34,574 bases of DNA from a bacterium (GCA_023246195.1 JAHFIW010000014.1:1-34574); one strand, 5' to 3'; shown: positions 22,230 to 31,496, numbered from the stretch's first letter. A program made the numbers and translations. The notes: generated from the sequence alone by a model not told the origin.

Positions 22230-24005
22230 ATGGCCGATTCGAGGACTTCTGCCACGACCAAATCACCAAAGGGTTCCGCACGACCGAAGGGTCCGAGCCT
22301 GTTTTCGTTGCTCAGGCCCTATCGTGGGCTGATTGCGATGTTACTGCTGCTGACCGTGGCCTCCAATGCCCTCGGTTTGGCGCTGCCCAAGATCGTCGCC
22401 AACGCCATCGACGGCTACGGTCACGGCGCCTGGAGGGTCGAAACCCTTTTTTTCGAGTTTCTGACGATTGCGGTCTTGGTATTCGTTTTGACCTACCTGC
22501 TTAACATCGCGCAGACTTACGCTTCGGAACGCGTCGCATTCGACATGCGAAAGCAGCTGGCCTCCAAGATCTCTGAACAGGAATACGCCTATATCCAAAA
22601 GGCGACGCCGGCAAAACTGCTCACCAATCTTACTTCGGACATCGACGCGATCAAGACGTTCGTGTCGCAGGCCATCACCTCGATCATCTCCTCGGTATTC
22701 CTCATTTTCGGTGCCAGCGTGCTGTTGCTGTACATCGATTGGAAGTTGGCGTTGGTGGTGCTTGCCGTGGTGCCTTTCGTCGCGGCGATGATCACGGTGG
22801 TACTGCGCAGGGTTCGCAAGCTGTTCCGCAAGGTGCAGGAGGCCATCGACTGGCTCAACCGCATCATCAATGAGAGCATTTTCGGCGCCGCGCTGGTGCG
22901 CCTGCAGAATTCGCAGCAGTTCGAGTTCCAGAAGTTCCTGGCGGCCAACGCCCAGGCGCGGGATCTCGGCTTGGGCATCTTGCGCCTGTTCGCGATGATG
23001 ATTCCGGTCATCACGCTGGCGTCAAACGTGGCCACGCTGTCCATCCTTACCATCGGCGGGCATTTCGTCATTACTGGCGCGATGACCCTTGGCGACTTTA
23101 CGGCGTTCAACAGCTACCTGGCCATTCTCATCTTCCCGATCTTCATCATCGGTTTCATGAGCAACGTCATCGCGCAGGCACAGGCGTCATATTCGCGCGT
23201 GGCTGAAATCATGCACTGCGAGACGAGGAAAAAGGCCGGCAATTTGCAGGCGGTCGCGGGCGGCGACCTCTCGCTGAAGGGCATTACGGTCATCTTCGGG
23301 AATCGGAGCGCGCTCAAGAACGTTTCCATGACCGTGAAGGCCGGTACCAAGACGGCCATCATCGGCCCGACTGCTGCGGGCAAAACGCAGCTTCTGTACC
23401 TGCTTACCGGCCTGATTGAACCGACCCTTGGCACCGTGGAGTATGCCGGGCGCGCTATCGCGGACTACGATCCGGTGAGCCTGCATCGGCAAATCGGCTT
23501 CGTGTTTCAGGACAGCGTCATCTTCAACCTGACGGTGCGCGAGAACATCGCCTTCAGCAATACCGTCAACGATGCCGACTTGGCAAAGGCCATAGAGACT
23601 GCCGAACTGGCTGACTTCATAGATGCGCTGCCTGACAAGTTGGACACGGTCGTGTCCGAGAGGGGAACGAGCCTTTCTGGCGGGCAGAAGCAGCGCATCA
23701 TGTTGGCACGCGCCCTGGCGCTGAATCCCAGCGTGCTGCTGCTCGACGATTTCACCGCGCGTGTCGACACGCGGACGGAAAGGAGCATTCTCGAAAACGT
23801 CCGCAAAAACTATCCCGGCATCACTTTGATTTCCGTCACGCAAAAAGTCGCTACGGTGGAGGATTACGATCAGATCGTCGTGCTGATGGAGGGGGACATG
23901 CTGGCCTCCGGCACGCACGAACAGCTGATGAAGACCTCGAACGACTACGTGCTGATCCATGACTCGCAACGCAGCACCAATGCCTATGAATTACACGCTG
24001 AGTAA
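22230..24005 (+). CDS. ABC exporter half-transporter with degenerate ATPase site
   Basis: A 591-residue type IV exporter half: about six membrane helices (residues ~35-310) and a C-terminal nucleotide-binding domain. Walker A is GPTAAGKT and the signature LSGGQ is canonical. The Walker B end is LLLDD, with Asp507 in place of the catalytic Glu, and the H-loop His is Gln (SVTQK, Gln538). These changes mark the non-hydrolysing site of a heterodimeric exporter. The partner overlaps by 47 bp downstream. The substrate is unknown (lipid, drug or peptide); there is no C39 peptidase domain. Confidence 0.85.
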   Translation: MADSRTSATTKSPKGSARPKGPSLFSLLRPYRGLIAMLLLLTVASNALGLALPKIVANAIDGYGHGAWRVETLFFEFLTIAVLVFVLTYLLNIAQTYASERVAFDMRKQLASKISEQEYAYIQKATPAKLLTNLTSDIDAIKTFVSQAITSIISSVFLIFGASVLLLYIDWKLALVVLAVVPFVAAMITVVLRRVRKLFRKVQEAIDWLNRIINESIFGAALVRLQNSQQFEFQKFLAANAQARDLGLGILRLFAMMIPVITLASNVATLSILTIGGHFVITGAMTLGDFTAFNSYLAILIFPIFIIGFMSNVIAQAQASYSRVAEIMHCETRKKAGNLQAVAGGDLSLKGITVIFGNRSALKNVSMTVKAGTKTAIIGPTAAGKTQLLYLLTGLIEPTLGTVEYAGRAIADYDPVSLHRQIGFVFQDSVIFNLTVRENIAFSNTVNDADLAKAIETAELADFIDALPDKLDTVVSERGTSLSGGQKQRIMLARALALNPSVLLLDDFTARVDTRTERSILENVRKNYPGITLISVTQKVATVEDYDQIVVLMEGDMLASGTHEQLMKTSNDYVLIHDSQRSTNAYELHAE

Positions 24006-25746
24006 GTCGTCCGGGCCGGCAGCGCCCGTCGAGGCCGGCTACGCGTCACTGAGGCGCCTGCTGCCGCTGCTCAAGGGAGAGAAGCGTAATTTGGCATGGA
24101 CCGGCATTTCCATCGTCATCTCTTCCGCGGGCACGTTGGCGGCACCGCTGATCATCGGACGCACCATCGACACGTCCATCCGCAATAAGGATTTTGGCGG
24201 AGTGCTGGTTTCGGCAGCGTTGCTGGTGGTCATGTATCTGACGGTGCTCGTCGCCAGCTACGTCCAGACCATCCGCATGGGCACCGTCGGCAGACGGGTG
24301 CTTTTCAGCCTCCGCAACCTCCTGTTCAGCAAGTTGCAGGAATTGCCCGTGGCGTTTTTCAATCAGAACAAGACGGGCGACTTGATCTCGCGCATCAATA
24401 ATGACACCGAGAAGCTTAACCAGTTTTTCGCGCAGGGGTTGGTGCAGTTCGTTCGCAGCTATTTCATGATGCTGGCCACCGGCATCTTCCTGCTCGTCCT
24501 GAATCTCAGGCTCGGGGCGGCATCGCTGCTGCCGGCGTTAGGCGTGCTCGTCCTCACGCAGGTGATTTCGCCATGGGTCAAGCGCAAGAACCAGAAGAGC
24601 CTGCAGACCACCGGCAGTTTGAGCGCCGAAATTCAGGAGAGCCTGAGCAATTTCAAGGTCATCGCGGCCTTTAACCGTTTCGATTATTTCCGTGAGAAGT
24701 TCGACGGCGCCAACCGGGAAAATTTCACGTCGTCCGTCGGTGCCGGATTGGCCAACGGCGTTTTCGTTCCCGTTTACGGATTGGCTTCGAGTTTGGCGCA
24801 GCTCACCGTTCTCGCGTATGGCATCATGCTGGTCACTACCGGTCATTTGACCGTAGGTCTGCTGATCGGGTTCATGCTGTACGTCGATAACTTTTATATG
24901 CCGCTACGGCAGGTTGCCTCGATCTGGTCGTCACTGCAGCTGGCGCTTGCCGCGTTAGATCGCGTCTCCGAAGTGCTGGCGCTCGAGTCCGACATGTCCG
25001 TGATTCCGGCAGAATCGCACGTTTCAAAGGCCGTATTGGAATTCCGCGACGTCTCCTTCCGTTATTCCGGCGGCAAGGACGTGCTTCGAAACGTGACGTT
25101 TGCCCTTGAGGCGGGAAAGACCTATGCGCTTGTGGGTCCCACCGGCGGAGGCAAGACCACCACCGCCTCTCTGATGGCCCGTCTGTACGATTCCACCGAG
25201 GGCATCGTGCTGCTTGGCGGACGCGACATCCGTTCCTATCAGCCGGAGGAACGTACGAAGAAGATCGGTTTCATATTGCAGGAGCCGTTCCTGTTTTCCG
25301 GCAGCGTGCTCGACAACATCTTTTACGGAAACGCCGACTTCATCGGCAGCTCCGACGAGCAAAGGGCGGAAGCCGTCGCGCAGGCGGGCCTGGGCAACTT
25401 GCTGGAGCGGTTCGAGCGCGGTTTTGATTCCAAGATCGAGACGAGCGGCGATGCCATCAGTCTCGGTCAGCGGCAGCTCATCGCCTTCATGCGAGCGGTG
25501 CTGCGCAATCCGGAATTCCTGGTGCTCGACGAGGCCACGGCCAATATCGATACCGTCACCGAAAAGCTGCTGGAGGAGACTCTCCGCGCCTTGCCCAAAG
25601 AAACGACGAAGGTCATCATCGCGCACCGGCTTAATACCATCGAGAGCGCTGATGAGATATTTTTCGTGAACGGCGGAGAGTTGCAGCGCGCCGGCTCGCT
25701 TCAGAATGCCGTGGACATGCTGATGAAAGGCAAGAGGGAGAGCTAG
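23959..25746 (+). CDS. ABC exporter half-transporter, catalytic partner
   Basis: A 595-residue partner of the preceding gene. Membrane region ~40-320, then Walker A GPTGGGKTT, a deviant signature ISLGQ (normally LSGGQ), Walker B LVLDEATANID with the catalytic Glu, and an intact H-loop IIAHRLNTI. The weak signature pairs with the degenerate site of the first subunit, and the intact Walker B/H-loop pairs with its canonical LSGGQ. The pair therefore has one active and one inactive ATP site, as in heterodimeric multidrug/lipid exporters. ATG 23959 gives the overlap; ATGs at 23980 and 23986 are alternatives. Confidence 0.88.
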   Translation: MTRNAAPMPMNYTLSKSSGPAAPVEAGYASLRRLLPLLKGEKRNLAWTGISIVISSAGTLAAPLIIGRTIDTSIRNKDFGGVLVSAALLVVMYLTVLVASYVQTIRMGTVGRRVLFSLRNLLFSKLQELPVAFFNQNKTGDLISRINNDTEKLNQFFAQGLVQFVRSYFMMLATGIFLLVLNLRLGAASLLPALGVLVLTQVISPWVKRKNQKSLQTTGSLSAEIQESLSNFKVIAAFNRFDYFREKFDGANRENFTSSVGAGLANGVFVPVYGLASSLAQLTVLAYGIMLVTTGHLTVGLLIGFMLYVDNFYMPLRQVASIWSSLQLALAALDRVSEVLALESDMSVIPAESHVSKAVLEFRDVSFRYSGGKDVLRNVTFALEAGKTYALVGPTGGGKTTTASLMARLYDSTEGIVLLGGRDIRSYQPEERTKKIGFILQEPFLFSGSVLDNIFYGNADFIGSSDEQRAEAVAQAGLGNLLERFERGFDSKIETSGDAISLGQRQLIAFMRAVLRNPEFLVLDEATANIDTVTEKLLEETLRALPKETTKVIIAHRLNTIESADEIFFVNGGELQRAGSLQNAVDMLMKGKRES

Positions 25747-25771
25747 GCCGTTCTGCGGTCGGGGGAGAGAC

Positions 25772-25800
25772 TTGCGGAGGCTGTGGATAAATGATATACT
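25772..25800 (+). promoter_or_regulatory. Promoter of the Cys/Ala-rich secreted protein gene
   Basis: TTGCGG (25772-25777), 17 bp, TATACT (25795-25800). The leader of about 125 nt is unusually long for this window; I see no known riboswitch in it. Confidence 0.55.
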
Positions 25801-25930
25801 GACGGAGTAAACAAACATAAAAAAGCGTATCTCGTCCCGCCAACGTACAAGGCGAATGGACGATTCGGTAATTTGAAGCCTCGTGATTTCGTGCGCTTTT
25901 TTTTACCCCGATACGCCTAAAAAATGCCCT

Positions 25931-26626
25931 ATGCAGCATGATTCTCAACCGAAGTCCGCAGAGCTTTCCCCGAAAAAGCCGTATCATGTGCATCCGCTTA
26001 TCGCCTGGATGGCCATTTTCAACTTCGCGTTGATTTTCAGTCTCGCGCCGTCGATGATCCTGGCGCAAACCACCACTGCCGCCATGTCCGAAGGCAGCGA
26101 TGCCGTGGCAACGCGACTTCCGGAATCATCCAAGCTCGCCTACGCCAAGCATGTCGCTCGTGCCGAGGAGGGCACGCACCTTTCGGTGACTGCGCAGGAT
26201 CGTCGCCCGAACGGTAGCGGCGTCGGATTGACTGCCGCGGCATCTTGCGTCCGCAGTTGTCGCATTACCAAATCCGATTGCACCCGCGCCGCCGACAGTG
26301 ACAGCATCGCGCTGCATGCGTGCAACGTGAAGGCTGCGACTTGCGTGCAGGCGTGCGGCGGAACAGGCGTCGGTGCCGCCGCCGCTCTTGGAAGCGGAGA
26401 TGATAAAAATTCTGTCGATGGCGGCCTCAGGGCCGCGAACGAGGCTTACAAGGCCGCAGTCGCGGCCGCCCGTCAGAAGCGCGACGACGCCGTCGGTAAA
26501 GCGCAGTCCGACTTTACGGCTGACATGCAGGCCGCCAAGGATGCGCTCAAGACTGCCAAGGATGCGGCCAAAGCCGCAGCAGCTGCCGGTACGTCCGCTC
26601 CCGCGTCATCTTCCACGTCGAACTGA
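25931..26626 (+). CDS. Secreted/anchored protein with Cys cluster and Ala/Lys-rich C-terminal helix
   Basis: A 231-residue protein starting at ATG 25931. One hydrophobic segment (HPLIAWMAIFNFALIFSLAPSMILAQ) acts as signal peptide or anchor. The middle holds six closely spaced cysteines (SCVRSC, DCTRA, ACNVKAATCVQAC), suggesting disulfides or a metal site. The C-terminal ~80 residues are Ala, Lys and Asp-rich with regular heptad-like spacing (AAVAAARQKRDDAVGKAQSDF), probably a long helix or coiled coil. No family recognised. A good terminator follows. Confidence 0.65.
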   Translation: MQHDSQPKSAELSPKKPYHVHPLIAWMAIFNFALIFSLAPSMILAQTTTAAMSEGSDAVATRLPESSKLAYAKHVARAEEGTHLSVTAQDRRPNGSGVGLTAAASCVRSCRITKSDCTRAADSDSIALHACNVKAATCVQACGGTGVGAAAALGSGDDKNSVDGGLRAANEAYKAAVAAARQKRDDAVGKAQSDFTADMQAAKDALKTAKDAAKAAAAAGTSAPASSSTSN

Positions 26627-26670
26627 CGCCCTTATCGACGGTCCGTCATTGCGGGCGGGAAGAAACAAAA

Positions 26671-26698
26671 GCGTCCGGCTTACACCGGACGCTTTTTT
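26671..26698 (+). terminator. Terminator of the Cys/Ala-rich gene
   Basis: GCGTCCGG/CCGGACGC perfect 8-bp stem, 6-nt loop, six T. Confidence 0.9.
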
Positions 26699-26745
26699 GC
26701 ATGGGCACGCGCATTTTTTTGACCGATGGAACTGCGCTGTCGTGC

Positions 26746-26751
26746 TATACT
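26746..26751 (+). promoter_or_regulatory. -10 element for leaderless GH44 mRNA
   Basis: TATACT ends 8 nt before ATG 26760. A TTGACC further upstream is spaced too far (21 bp) to be a normal -35. Confidence 0.45.
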
Positions 26752-26759
26752 TCCGTCGT

Positions 26760-28826
26760 ATGCGCATGCAAGAAAAAATAGTCCACGCATTGTCGGTCGC
26801 TGCCGTCCTGTCATCGTGCCTTTTCGTGCCGGTCCCCTCGGCCTTGGCGGTTTCGGTGTCTTCGGGGACGCTCATCAAGGGCTCCGGACCCGCGGTCTAC
26901 TATTATTCCGCGAACGGCACACGGCTTGTCTTTCCGAACGAAAGGACGTATCTCACCTGGTATTCCGGTTTTTCCGGCATCGCCGTCATCTCCGACGCCG
27001 AACTCGCGGCGATACCCATAGGAGGCAACGTTACTTACCGTCCCGGCGCGCGGCTCGTGAAGGTCACTACTGATCCGAAGGTGTATGCCGTTTCGCGGGG
27101 CGGCGTGCTGCGATGGGTTCAGACGGCGGAGGTCGCGTCCGTACTGTACGGCGCCTCATGGAGTCATCAGGTCGATGACGTGCCGGATACCTTCTTCGTG
27201 AATTATTCCGTCGGGATTCCCATCGCGAAGTCGGGTGATTATTCGCGCGACGACGAATCGGCGAACGCCGCGATCGAACCGGCTGCCGCAGGTCCCGGCG
27301 CGGTGCCCGTCGCCGCGGACGTCACTTTTACCGTCGACCTGAACGGTCCGAAGAGGCGCATTTCGCCGTTCATTTACGGGTTGAACCAATTTCCCACGAC
27401 TGCGGACGGCAAAAACCGCCTGCCTGGCGCGGGTTTTTATCGTCAGGGCGGCAATCGTCTCACGGCGTACAATTGGGAAAATAACGCTTCCAATGCCGGC
27501 AGCGACTGGGGTCCGAATAGCAGTGACGGGTACATGAGCGACAGCGCGACGCCGGGGCTCGCCGTCACGCAATTCGTCGACCGCGCGCGGTCGCTTGGCG
27601 CCACTGCGCTGGTGACCGTGCCAATCGTCGACTATGTGGCAGCCGACAAGGACGGCGTGGTCACGGAAGTCGCGTCCGGTACCAGCACGCGCTGGGTACG
27701 CAACGCGCCCCGCAAACCCGCAGCGCTGTCGATGACGCCCGACCTTGCCGATCGCACGGTATACCAGGACGAGTTCGTGCATTTTATCGAACAGCACTAT
27801 GGCGCTTCTGCCGGTGACGGCAAGGGGATTTTTTTCGCGCTGGATAATGAGCCGGCGCTTTGGCCGTCGACGCATTCGCTCGTGCATCCCGACCAGACGA
27901 CTTATGCCGAGATGGCCGATCGCACCGTGAAATACGCCACGATGATCAAGGAGTTCGCGCCGGCTGCCAAAGTATTCGGCGCTGAGTCCTACGGGTTTGA
28001 AGAATTCGTGAACCTGCAGCAAGCGCCCGACCAGAACGGGCGCGAATATCTCGATTTCATCCTCGACAGTGCCAAGACGGCGGGCGACGCCGCCGGCCAC
28101 CGAGTGATGGACGTGCTCGATCTGCATTGGTATCCGGAAGCGACTGGGGGCGGCGTGAGGATTTCCGACAGCAATGCCGCCAATCCCTCGCGCGCCGAGA
28201 TTGAGGCTCGCGTGCAGGCGCCACGTTCGCTCTGGGATGAGTCGTACACGGAAAAAAGCTGGATAGCGGACTATCTCGGCAAGCCGATCGCATTGATACC
28301 CTGGGTTCAGGGAAAGATTGACGCACGCTATCCGGGCACCTCCATGGCCTTCAGCGAGTATTATTACGGCGGGGCCAAGCACATTTCAGGCGGCATTGCC
28401 GAAGCCGACGTTCTTGGCATCTTCGGGCGCAGCGGCGTCTACGAGGCGGCGTTGTGGCCGATAGGCGCCGAAGCGGACAGCTTCATCTACGGAGCCTTTG
28501 ACCTCTTTCTGAATTATGACGGTTCCGGTCACCATGTGGGGGACACGTCACTCGTCGCGCGGACGTCGGACGCGGTAAAGACGTCGGTTTACGCGATGGC
28601 AGGAACTGACGGCGAGCTTGATGTCGTTGCCATCAACAAGACGGACCGATCGATTGCCGTCAATGCGAACATTGCCGGCGCGCAGAAATATTCGTCAGCT
28701 GTCGCGTACCAGCTCACGTCAGCTTCCCCGAAACCGGCGCGTGCCGGCACGCCGCGGATTCAAGGCGACACGTTCACTGCGTCCTTGCCCGCGATGAGCG
28801 TCACCGCCTTTGTGCTGAAGCCGTAA
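26760..28826 (+). CDS. Secreted GH44-type glycoside hydrolase with N-terminal surface domain
   Basis: A 688-residue exported enzyme. A signal peptide (ALSVAAVLSSCLFVPVPSALA) is followed by a ~120-residue domain (SGPAVYYYSANGTRLVFPNE, YRPGARLVKVTTDPKVYAVS) that I have seen in candidate-phylum surface proteins. From ~residue 195 comes a GH44 catalytic domain: GGNRLTAYNWENNASNAGSDW, the acid/base Glu364 in FALDNEPALW, DLHWYPEA, and nucleophile Glu533 in AFSEYYYGG. GH44 enzymes cut beta-1,4-glucans such as cellulose derivatives and xyloglucan. The C-terminal ~90 residues form a beta domain common in this clan. Start 26760 is set by the signal peptide; the upstream open frame is not needed. Confidence 0.85.
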   Translation: MRMQEKIVHALSVAAVLSSCLFVPVPSALAVSVSSGTLIKGSGPAVYYYSANGTRLVFPNERTYLTWYSGFSGIAVISDAELAAIPIGGNVTYRPGARLVKVTTDPKVYAVSRGGVLRWVQTAEVASVLYGASWSHQVDDVPDTFFVNYSVGIPIAKSGDYSRDDESANAAIEPAAAGPGAVPVAADVTFTVDLNGPKRRISPFIYGLNQFPTTADGKNRLPGAGFYRQGGNRLTAYNWENNASNAGSDWGPNSSDGYMSDSATPGLAVTQFVDRARSLGATALVTVPIVDYVAADKDGVVTEVASGTSTRWVRNAPRKPAALSMTPDLADRTVYQDEFVHFIEQHYGASAGDGKGIFFALDNEPALWPSTHSLVHPDQTTYAEMADRTVKYATMIKEFAPAAKVFGAESYGFEEFVNLQQAPDQNGREYLDFILDSAKTAGDAAGHRVMDVLDLHWYPEATGGGVRISDSNAANPSRAEIEARVQAPRSLWDESYTEKSWIADYLGKPIALIPWVQGKIDARYPGTSMAFSEYYYGGAKHISGGIAEADVLGIFGRSGVYEAALWPIGAEADSFIYGAFDLFLNYDGSGHHVGDTSLVARTSDAVKTSVYAMAGTDGELDVVAINKTDRSIAVNANIAGAQKYSSAVAYQLTSASPKPARAGTPRIQGDTFTASLPAMSVTAFVLKP

Positions 28827-28856
28827 CGGCAGCGACGCGTAACGCGTCGCTTGAGG

Positions 28857-28881
28857 AGCCCCATGATCATGGGGCTTTTTT
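28857..28881 (+). terminator. Terminator of the GH44 gene
   Basis: AGCCCCAT/ATGGGGCT around GATC, then a T run. A second hairpin, GCGACGCG/CGCGTCGC, lies just upstream without a T run. Confidence 0.9.
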
Positions 28882-28924
28882 GATTATCGTCGCGATGGTA
28901 TCATATTGGCGTATTCGTCGTTCG

Positions 28925-29461
28925 ATGAAACCTCAATCTTATCCTATGCCTTCCGCACGAAGCGAGGAAAAACAGCAAGAGATGCGCAGCGCCATCGCTT
29001 TTTTGAACTCAAAATTGACCGCGGTCGTGTCGTACACGGCGGCCGACGGCAAGGTGCATTCAGCGACGGTGTTTTATTGGGTGAGCGACGTCACCCCTGA
29101 CGGTTTCAGCGTTTATTTTGTGACGCGGCGCAATGCGCGAAAGTTCTCGTCCATCGTCGCCATCCCGTCGGTGGCCATCGTGGTGGGCGCCGAACTCGAG
29201 CCGATGACCATGCAGATCGAAGGTGAGGCGTTGCCCGTCGATGCGGCTGACGGGTTGGGGAGTCTTGATGAGCTGGATAAGCGTCTTGCCGACAAGCCGA
29301 ATCTCAAGATGCTCTATGGCGGAGCCTTTTTTCCGAAAAATCCCTTCTCGAGCCTCGAGGGCGTCGATTTCGCCATTATCTGCGTGAAGCCGACGTGGGC
29401 CCGGTTCATGCATCGCAATTCCGAGACGCAAGCGATCGAATTTCTCCAGGTGCTTCCATAA
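28925..29461 (+). CDS. FMN-binding split-barrel (PNPOx-like) protein, copy 2
   Basis: A 178-residue paralogue of the protein at 19168-19659. Shared segments include ATVFYWV, GFSxYFVTRRxxRKFSxI, VAIVVG and MQIEGEA, plus GAFFPKNPFSSLEGVDFAI against the copy-1 equivalent. The N-terminus is about 20 residues longer. ATG 28925 is chosen; ATG 28946 is possible. A flavin cofactor is likely, the reaction unknown. The P-type ATPase gene begins 34 nt downstream. Confidence 0.8.
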   Translation: MKPQSYPMPSARSEEKQQEMRSAIAFLNSKLTAVVSYTAADGKVHSATVFYWVSDVTPDGFSVYFVTRRNARKFSSIVAIPSVAIVVGAELEPMTMQIEGEALPVDAADGLGSLDELDKRLADKPNLKMLYGGAFFPKNPFSSLEGVDFAIICVKPTWARFMHRNSETQAIEFLQVLP

Positions 29462-29494
29462 AAATTGCGTGTCCGTAAGCGCAATGGCATTCCT

Positions 29495-31396
29495 ATGGCC
29501 GAAGATCACGCCTTGACCGCCGGTCAGCAGCTACGCAGTTTTTTTGAGGCGCCAAAGCGCGACGGTGTCATCGTCGTCGTGCTTGGGTTGGTGTTGGTTG
29601 CGGACTATGCGGGCCTTGAGCGTCACTGGTTGTTGGCTGGATTCGCCGCGCTCGGCGCCTTGCCGACCTTGGTTTCCGCATTCGTCTCGCTTCGCAGACG
29701 TTCCGTCGGCATCGATGCTTTCAACGTCTTTGCGGTCGTGATTTCTTTTGCGACTTTGCAGTTTCGTTCCGCGGCATTTATCGCCTTGATGCTCTCTTTT
29801 GCGCGGCTGCTCGACTGGCGCACGCAGACCCGCGCTCGCGATGCTATCGCGGAACTTCTCAAACTCAAGCCGCTCAAGGCCGTGCGTGAGGTCGGCGACA
29901 AGCTCGAGGACGTGGCGGTTGATGACGTGAAGCTCGGCGACGTGTTGTTAGTGCGCCCCGGCAGCCGCGTACCGGTAGACGGGCGCATCGTCTTCGGTCA
30001 GGTTTCCATGAACGAATCATCAGTGACCGGGGAATCGGCCCTGGTCGACAAGACCGTCGGAGATGCGGTCATCAGTTCCACGTTGGTGGAATCCGGCGTG
30101 CTCAAGATGCGGGCAACCGGCGTCGGTGCGGATTCGACCATTGAGCGCATGGCCGCGCTGATGCGCCAGGCTGCGGAGAACAAGTCTCGCACCGAGCGGA
30201 TTGCCGATCGGTTTGCCGGGGCGTTCCTGCCGCTGGTCGCGCTGCTCGGCATCGTCACCTACGTCGTCACCCGTGATGCCGCCAAGACTTCGGCGCTTTT
30301 TCTCGTAGCCTGCGCGGATGACATGGCCGTGGCCATTCCGCTGGCGATGACCGCGGCGCTCGGTCGTGCGGCAGGTCGCGGCGTAGTGGTGAAGGGCGGC
30401 GAGTGGCTTGAGGCGTTGCACGGAATGAAGACGCTGGTGCTCGACAAGACAGGCACGCTCACCTACGGCCGCCTGGAAATCCGCGACGTGCATCCGGAGT
30501 CGTGGATAGCAGAAGATGAATTCCTGCGGCTCACCGCTGCGGCGGAGAAGTTTTCCGAACATCCCATCGGTCGCGCGATTTATCGCACCGTAAAAAGGGC
30601 ACATGGTTTCGTATCCGATCCCGATACGTTTGATTCGTTCAAGGGTGCCGGCGTTTCGGCGACGGTCGACGGCAAAAACGTCATCGCGGGCAATGAACGC
30701 ATCTTGGCTGAACGCGGTTTGCAGGTGCCGGCCGAGGTAATGGAAAAGTTCGAGGCAGAGAAGAACGAGCACGGGCAGACCACCGTGTTGGTGATGATTG
30801 ACGGCAAGTTTGCCGGGCTCGTCACCGTCGCCGACGTGCCCCGTCCCGAAGCCGCAGAGGCAATGCGCCGTCTCAAGGAGTATGGCGTGAAGCGCGTCAT
30901 CATGTTCACCGGCGACAACGAGCGCACGGCCGCCGACGTCGCCAAGACGCTGGGCATCAGCGAGTTTCGTGCCTCAATGACTCCTGAAAGCAAGCTGGCC
31001 GAATTGAAGATCTTGCAGCGTGACGGCCGCGTGGGCATGGTTGGCGACGGCATCAATGACGCGCCGGCGCTTGCCGCCGCGGATGTCGGGATCGCCATGG
31101 GCGGCGGCGGCACCGCCGTGGCCGTCGAAGCCGCCGACGTGGTGGTGCTCACCGATGACCTGGCGCGCCTTCCGGAGATGGTCGATCTGGGCCATCGTGT
31201 CATGAAGGTCATCCGCAACGACACGGCCATCTGGATCATTTCCAACCTTTTCGGATTCGTCCTGGTACTCACCGGATTCATGGGCCCCGCCTTCGCCGCC
31301 GCTTACAATTTCGGCACCGACTTCCTGCCGCTGATCAACTCCAGCCTGTTGTTCGGCAAAGACAAAAATGACGCGAAGCCAGTCAAGAAGCCTTAA
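29495..31396 (+). CDS. P1B-like P-type ATPase with CADD in place of the CPC motif
   Basis: A 633-residue ion pump. It has N-terminal membrane helices, TGES (actuator), DKTGTLT with the phosphorylated Asp317, a SEHP motif typical of heavy-metal (P1B) ATPases, TGDNERTA, and GDGINDAP. The last membrane pair ends in FLPLINSSLLF. There is no N-terminal metal-binding domain. The key oddity is the metal-site helix: the usual CPC is CADD (VACADDMAVAIPLAM, Cys273-Asp276), so the conserved Pro is lost and two acidic residues are gained. Ion specificity cannot be inferred. I prefer ATG 29495; a TTG at 29465 is in frame. Confidence 0.85.
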   Translation: MAEDHALTAGQQLRSFFEAPKRDGVIVVVLGLVLVADYAGLERHWLLAGFAALGALPTLVSAFVSLRRRSVGIDAFNVFAVVISFATLQFRSAAFIALMLSFARLLDWRTQTRARDAIAELLKLKPLKAVREVGDKLEDVAVDDVKLGDVLLVRPGSRVPVDGRIVFGQVSMNESSVTGESALVDKTVGDAVISSTLVESGVLKMRATGVGADSTIERMAALMRQAAENKSRTERIADRFAGAFLPLVALLGIVTYVVTRDAAKTSALFLVACADDMAVAIPLAMTAALGRAAGRGVVVKGGEWLEALHGMKTLVLDKTGTLTYGRLEIRDVHPESWIAEDEFLRLTAAAEKFSEHPIGRAIYRTVKRAHGFVSDPDTFDSFKGAGVSATVDGKNVIAGNERILAERGLQVPAEVMEKFEAEKNEHGQTTVLVMIDGKFAGLVTVADVPRPEAAEAMRRLKEYGVKRVIMFTGDNERTAADVAKTLGISEFRASMTPESKLAELKILQRDGRVGMVGDGINDAPALAAADVGIAMGGGGTAVAVEAADVVVLTDDLARLPEMVDLGHRVMKVIRNDTAIWIISNLFGFVLVLTGFMGPAFAAAYNFGTDFLPLINSSLLFGKDKNDAKPVKKP

Positions 31397-31496
31397 CGGG
31401 TCTTGTTTCGCGTACTTAGATGACCGCATTTGATCAGCCCGTGGGCTGTTTATCCAAGCCAAACCGATCTGAACGTTGCTGCGGCGTTCGCCCCCC

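Noticed and set aside
26373-26759. In-frame 5' extension of the GH44 gene
   Set aside because: It overlaps the upstream gene and its terminator, and would bury the clear signal peptide that begins at 26760.
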